Part shown: one piece after another, positions 61,601 to 64,000 of the stretch
Numbering within the stretch: the stretch's first letter is position 1
Layout of the letters: the number at the start of each line of letters is the position of its first letter
NCBI RefSeq assembly: GCF_031877795.1
Contig: NC_133933.1
Coordinates: forward strand, 2,788,632 to 2,852,631
DNA: 64,000 bases
From: Strix aluco
Lineage: Eukaryota > Chordata > Aves > Strigiformes > Strigidae
Direction of reading: 5' to 3'
Made by a program: the position numbers and the translations under genes
The notes under the pieces: model-generated
The model's input: the letters and a program-made list of their open reading frames with translations, nothing else
What the model was told of the DNA's origin: nothing
Databases searched by the model: none

Positions 61601-63267
61601 CACCCAAAAGCATACCCAGAGGACTTCTCCAGGTTGACAACATCCTACTTGGCTTTCACAAAAACACATGACTGTCATTACTAAAGCCACGATAATTGCC
61701 AAATTTACCATATTTACATAGAAACCAAACCATTGCCTCAGAATATGCCCAGAGCCAGCCATTCACATATGCAGAATGCCTTGATGCCTGAGAAACTACC
61801 ATGTAATTAAATCAGACAGAAAAATGTCTAAAATGTTAATTGCTGTTTAAGTATGCTACAACGAGAAGGCAAATAAGGGGATATTGTCAGGTCACATGGA
61901 ATAAACCTGAGTTGTTGGAAGGTGGACTGGAATTTCTTTACAGCTTTCACCTCTACAACTATTCTGCTTGGAGCGTTAACATTGGCACCGTAACATGCTC
62001 AACATCAATATTTTTGAAACGTCACAAAAAGGATGGAAGGAAGAGCTGAAAATAAGAGCCGAGAGGTTTCAGAGGAAGGAAGAGCACTACAGAAAACAAG
62101 AATGGACCAAGTAAAATTAAATAAGTAAGAACAAAAGGGTGCAGGATCCAGAAACACTCAACTTTTTACAGGATTGCAGGTACCATTATTTAGAATTGTA
62201 GCTTGGCCCTGCTACTTTCTCCCTCTTTTGCCCAGTCTTGAAGAAGCTGGAAAGGAAAGATGTTCAGCAAACACTGGTAATCCATTCTTTCTAATACCTG
62301 CTCTGTCACCAAGCATGCACTCCCTCATTCCCCACCCCAAGACAAATGAAAGATGCGGTTGTTGAAAGCCAAGAAGGTGGCAGATCGGGCATTCAAACAA
62401 AGATCACAAACTGCCAGAAGGGGTAAAATCAGGGAAATATATAAAGGCTGCAAAGGAAATCTCTAGTCTCAAGAGATGAATTCATTATGCAGCAGAGAAG
62501 TTTCTGCTGAGCCTCTTTCTACACTAAGATTTAACTTGCAGCAGGAGCACAAGTGATGAAACTGAGTGAAATTTAACTTTTCCAGGAAGCATCAGCAAAC
62601 AGGAAGAACAAACCTAATTATCCAGAATACACTAGAGCTAGATTTTGAGAAATCAGATTAAATGGCAGCTAAATTCACAGAAATATTTTGCTTCTTTGTG
62701 TATAGCAGATGGCCTACTGGGCCAGCCCAAAAACTGCACGTAGCGGCCAGGGAACTTCTGTTTGTTTTAATCAACCAGCTAAATTGGATTAACTCACTTG
62801 AAAGCCTTCCCTTCCATCCATGTCTCCTGTAAGAGCAGGAAAACCTAGGCATGACCTCAAAAGATTTCCCCACCTGCCACTATATGATTTGAATGGTTTT
62901 TTTTTAATGATATGCCTATATTGAAGAGCATAATGACTTTGAAAAGGGCTGAAATTGAACAATTTATCTGAACCTTCTCCTTCCAGGTCAAATCAAAATT
63001 CTGGATGGCTTTGTTTATTGGCTTTAAAGCACAGAATTAACCAGAGATGGTGTAACGTTGAGCTCTGCAACTCTATCTGATTATGAGGAAGTTTAGATGC
63101 AGGCCGCATTCTACTCTATAAACACTCTCATTTGTAGCAAATCCAAACCAACAATGTTGCACAATATTTAGATAGAGATCTTTTGTTATTTATATAAAAA
63201 CTTACAGGAAATGGCACTCCTCATCTGTTTCTGGGTGAGCAAAGACCACGCTAACTTCAAACAAACT
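46646..63267 (-). CDS. PUS10: PUS10 tRNA pseudouridine synthase, C-terminal part
   Basis: Twelve minus-strand exons (63206-63267, 60595-60640, 57744-57808, 56661-56746, 53666-53791, 51844-51900, 50827-50903, 50679-50734, 50436-50553, 49102-49244, 48350-48449, 46646-46684) join to 975 nt, encoding 324 residues and a TAA stop. The vertebrate protein is about 530 residues, so the N-terminal third or so (zinc-binding and THUMP-type RNA-binding part) lies past the right edge. Pus10 isomerises uridine to pseudouridine at positions 54/55 of some tRNAs and has a separate reported role in microRNA processing. Seen: the catalytic-loop motif [16 protein letters not shown] (fragment residues 136-151), whose aspartate is the nucleophile; [17 protein letters not shown]; and [20 protein letters not shown]. 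All splice sites are GT-AG and frames join without breaks. Partial only because of the window edge. Confidence 0.95.
46685..48349 (-). other. PUS10: Last PUS10 intron
   Basis: A 1.7-kb intron with a donor GTAAGT. No gene or recognised repeat was seen. Confidence 0.8.
48350..48449 (-). CDS. PUS10: PUS10 exon ([15 protein letters not shown])
   Basis: 100 nt. The first base completes the Thr of AGT, then [20 protein letters not shown], a hallmark conserved segment of Pus10, and ends in LDVE. The acceptor is CCTAG; the exon start is fixed by reading frame and family conservation. Confidence 0.94.
48450..49101 (-). other. PUS10: PUS10 intron, 652 bases
   Basis: AT-rich phase-2 intron with a long A-rich tract near 48497-48520; nothing else recognised. 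Donor GTATCC. Confidence 0.85.
49102..49244 (-). CDS. PUS10: PUS10 exon ([11 protein letters not shown])
   Basis: 143 nt encoding [20 protein letters not shown] and [14 protein letters not shown] plus two bases of a Thr codon. This is part of the core of the pseudouridine synthase fold. Confidence 0.95.
49245..50435 (-). other. PUS10: PUS10 intron, 1.2 kb
   Basis: Phase-0 intron with a 20-base poly-A tract on the + strand (49775-49794). No gene or mobile element recognised. Confidence 0.85.
49775..49794 (+). repeat. Poly-A tract
   Basis: 20 consecutive A bases inside a PUS10 intron, no attached element recognised. Confidence 0.85.
50436..50553 (-). CDS. PUS10: PUS10 exon ([21 protein letters not shown])
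   Basis: 118 nt; the first base completes Arg, followed by 39 codons ending in DIAFLDDIK. The acidic-basic [16 protein letters not shown] segment is almost invariant in vertebrate Pus10. Donor GTATCT. Confidence 0.96.
50679..50734 (-). CDS. PUS10: PUS10 exon ([18 protein letters not shown])
   Basis: 56 nt, 18 codons plus two bases of an Arg codon. It is flanked by very short introns of 125 and 92 bases, so three exons lie within 470 bases. Confidence 0.94.
50827..50903 (-). CDS. PUS10: PUS10 exon ([15 protein letters not shown])
   Basis: 77 nt completing the Gly of the catalytic-loop motif and continuing [20 protein letters not shown] to KGLQQ. Acceptor GCCAG, donor GTAAAT. Confidence 0.95.
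50904..51843 (-). other. PUS10: PUS10 intron, 940 bases
   Basis: Phase-1 intron splitting the catalytic-loop motif between Gly and Arg of GNGRPF. AT-rich; no other feature recognised. Confidence 0.85.
51844..51900 (-). CDS. PUS10: PUS10 exon with catalytic motif ([12 protein letters not shown])
   Basis: 57 nt encoding [19 protein letters not shown] and one base. The aspartate of this motif is the nucleophile of the pseudouridine synthase reaction; which of the two Asp residues is not decided here. Both are intact, so the copy should be active. Confidence 0.95.
52734..52945 (-). mobile_element. CR1 LINE fragment, minus orientation
   Basis: On the + strand the run GCTCCAGACCCTTAACCAGC, CCTTTGCTGGACTCACTT, TGTACTGGGGAGCCCAGAAC, then GTACTCCAGATGTG is the antisense of the conserved 3' part of chicken repeat 1. 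It lacks the 3' terminus and is diverged past about 52900. Edges are approximate. Confidence 0.85.
53280..53299. repeat. Perfect 20-bp AT palindrome
   Basis: The sequence is identical to its own reverse complement and is made only of A and T, inside a longer TAT/ATA-rich stretch (about 53270-53312). Likely a mutated AT microsatellite; could extrude as a cruciform. Confidence 0.8.
53666..53791 (-). CDS. PUS10: PUS10 exon ([20 protein letters not shown])
   Basis: 126 nt encoding 41 full codons between two split ones: [40 protein letters not shown] and D. Very highly conserved in Pus10. Donor GTAAGT, acceptor TTTTTACAG. Confidence 0.96.
53792..56660 (-). other. PUS10: PUS10 intron, 2.9 kb
   Basis: No gene was recognised. 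A segment near 54178-54325 has tRNA-SINE-like words (GGTCTTGAACC; TTTCAATCCAGGTTCTGCCA) but not enough order for a call. A poly-T run lies at about 55259-55271. Confidence 0.8.
56661..56746 (-). CDS. PUS10: PUS10 exon ([12 protein letters not shown])
   Basis: 86 nt encoding [20 protein letters not shown] and NNGAVFVA with split codons at both ends. Frame is set by the following GRYNKYSR exon and the preceding EEDFLK exon. Confidence 0.93.
56747..57743 (-). other. PUS10: PUS10 intron, 1.0 kb
   Basis: Phase-2 intron, AT-rich; nothing recognised besides splice signals (donor GTAAGT, acceptor TATACAG). Confidence 0.85.
57744..57808 (-). CDS. PUS10: PUS10 exon ([20 protein letters not shown])
   Basis: 65 nt, 21 codons plus two bases of Lys. 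The helix-rich segment matches vertebrate Pus10 closely. Acceptor GTGCAG. Confidence 0.95.
58935..59290 (-). mobile_element. CR1 LINE 3' fragment, minus orientation
   Basis: On the + strand: TCTTGCCCAGG, CTCCAAGGATGGAGCTTGCA, CACTGTGATGAACAGCCTGG, CTTCTCTTCTCCAAGCTGAA, TCCTCAGCCTCTCCACC, ATGCTCCAGCCCCCTGACTG and GATGGCCATCTGCTG. This is the antisense of the CR1 3' region in correct order over about 350 bp. The copy is several tens of percent diverged by eye, so an old insertion. The terminal octamer repeat was not seen. Confidence 0.92.
59746..59755 (+). promoter_or_regulatory. kappaB-like word in PUS10 intron
   Basis: GGGATTTCCC fits GGGRNWYYCC perfectly. Isolated match, could be chance. 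Confidence 0.2.
60595..60640 (-). CDS. PUS10: PUS10 exon ([15 protein letters not shown])
   Basis: 46 nt; the first base completes Leu, then 15 codons with a CxxC pair (CPDC) and a basic KPAKNKQ end. Acceptor ATTTAG, donor GTAGGA. Confidence 0.93.
60641..63205 (-). other. PUS10: PUS10 intron, 2.6 kb
   Basis: Phase-2 intron. A 138-codon open frame on the + strand (61065-61481) resembles nothing I know. No repeat was recognised. Confidence 0.8.
63206..63267 (-). CDS. PUS10: PUS10 first exon inside the window ([20 protein letters not shown])
   Basis: 62 nt, 20 codons plus two bases of Leu. Matches the segment about residue 210-230 of vertebrate Pus10. Acceptor ATTTAG, donor GTAAGT. The exon before it is not found between 63268 and 64000. 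Confidence 0.94.
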
Positions 63268-63464
63268 CTAAATTTAAAAAAAAAAAAAGAAGGTAATAGT
63301 TTTTTTTAAACAAACAGGGATGATATTCTCAAGCATCCTTATTGCAGTATTAGGAAAACAGTAAAGAGGTAGACAAAAAAAGTCACCCATGTATTCTACA
63401 TCATCTAAAGCCATTAAAACATGTGCCATAATAGCATTTGCATTTCTGAAGTAACCAAAGATTA

Positions 63465-63555
63465 TCTGAGAGCACTTCAAAAACATGAGTGACCTACAGA
63501 TCATAGATACCGGCCCCATTTTGCACAGGGGGAACTGAGTCAGAGACAGTGTATG
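63465..63555 (-). repeat. MIR-like SINE fragment
   Basis: On the + strand GAGAGCACTTCAAAAACATG, later CCCCATTTTGCACAGGGGGA and ACTGAGTCAGAGAC follow the reverse complement of the MIR core and 3' region in order. Diverged; edges approximate. Confidence 0.6.
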
Positions 63556-63710
63556 CTCAAAGCCTATTACGGTCACTAAACTTCACAAACCTTCTGGGAG
63601 AGCAGTGCAGAGCGTGGAATAAAGATAAAAACCCCGTAGTAGTCACCACCGTAAAATTTTGTCAGGGGCTTCGTTTGCAATGACTGGATGGCCTTGGGGC
63701 AAAGAAAGGC

Positions 63711-63900
63711 AACATGTCCTAGTGGATTGACAGCTAGACCAGAAACTCTAGTGTAATCTCAATTCTACCCCCAATTCCCTCTTTGGCCTTGGGCAAACAA
63801 CACTCATTACTTCTGTTATTCAGATACCAGAATACCTCAAGGGGGCTATTGAAAAGATTGGCTAATATTCAAGTGCCTTGTAGATAAAGAGCACTAGACA
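63711..63900 (+). repeat. MIR-like SINE copy
   Basis: CCTAGTGGATTGACAGCTAG (A-box side), CTCAATTCTACCCCCAATTC (B-box side), GGCCTTGGGCAAACAACACT (core), then ATACCTCAAGGGGGCTATTG and CAAGTGCCTTGTAGATAAAG follow the amniote MIR consensus in order over about 190 bases. It is the most complete MIR-like copy here. Confidence 0.7.
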
Positions 63901-64000
63901 AGTAACTTCTGTGGTACAATGATGTCTGGAGTGGCTCAGTACCTAAGTGTTGCAGAGCTCTAGCTAACTTGGTATGTAAGAAGTTTGTTTCTTCTTGGAT

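Larger units (their letters stand above)
63268..64000 (-). other. PUS10: PUS10 intron running off the window edge
   Basis: No upstream PUS10 exon (expected to end in a segment like PIDGK) is visible. The stretch holds two MIR-like fragments, listed separately. Confidence 0.7.

Noticed and set aside
63268..64000. Search for the next upstream PUS10 exon
   Set aside because: No minus-strand segment with acceptor, donor and Pus10-like translation was found; the exon must lie past the window edge.

Overview
The window is vertebrate nuclear DNA, most likely from a bird. It has long introns with GT-AG splice sites, a CpG-island promoter, fragments of the CR1 retroposon typical of sauropsids, and old MIR-like SINE fragments. 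The proteins it encodes are clear orthologues of vertebrate REL and PUS10. Species is not resolved; a non-avian reptile cannot be fully excluded. Nothing prokaryotic is present: no operons, CRISPR arrays, IS elements or phage.

Layout. 1-11100 is upstream DNA with no gene I can support; it holds a strong CTCF-like motif, a kappaB-like site and one MIR-like fragment. 11100-11900 is a CpG island with GC boxes, a G-quadruplex motif, a (GTCC)6 repeat and an exact kappaB site, and it contains the first coding exon of REL. REL runs on the + strand from 11619 to 41849 in ten coding exons. Joined, they give a complete 594-residue c-Rel with no frame disruption: a Rel homology DNA-binding part in exons 2-5, an IPT dimerisation part in exons 6-7, a nuclear localisation signal in exon 8, and a long transactivation region in exon 10. 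REL intron 4 (10.7 kb) holds an isolated, C-skewed CpG-rich block. Intron 9 holds an antisense LTR-like element.

From about 43.6 kb to the right edge the window belongs to PUS10 on the minus strand, tail-to-tail with REL (stop codons 4.8 kb apart). Twelve PUS10 exons (63267 down to 46646) join in frame to encode the C-terminal 324 residues of tRNA pseudouridine synthase Pus10, including the motif that carries the catalytic aspartate. The first exons lie beyond the right edge. Introns of PUS10 contain two antisense-oriented (minus) CR1 fragments, and MIR-like fragments lie at the right edge.

REL and PUS10 are not known to act in one pathway. REL is an NF-kappaB transcription factor of lymphoid cells; PUS10 modifies tRNA. 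Their adjacency and convergent orientation match the REL-PUS10 synteny of other amniotes. I found no undescribed biological system. The items most worth checking are the intronic CpG block at 28.6 kb, the LTR in REL intron 9, the promoter elements, and the run of frame-neutral REL exons.
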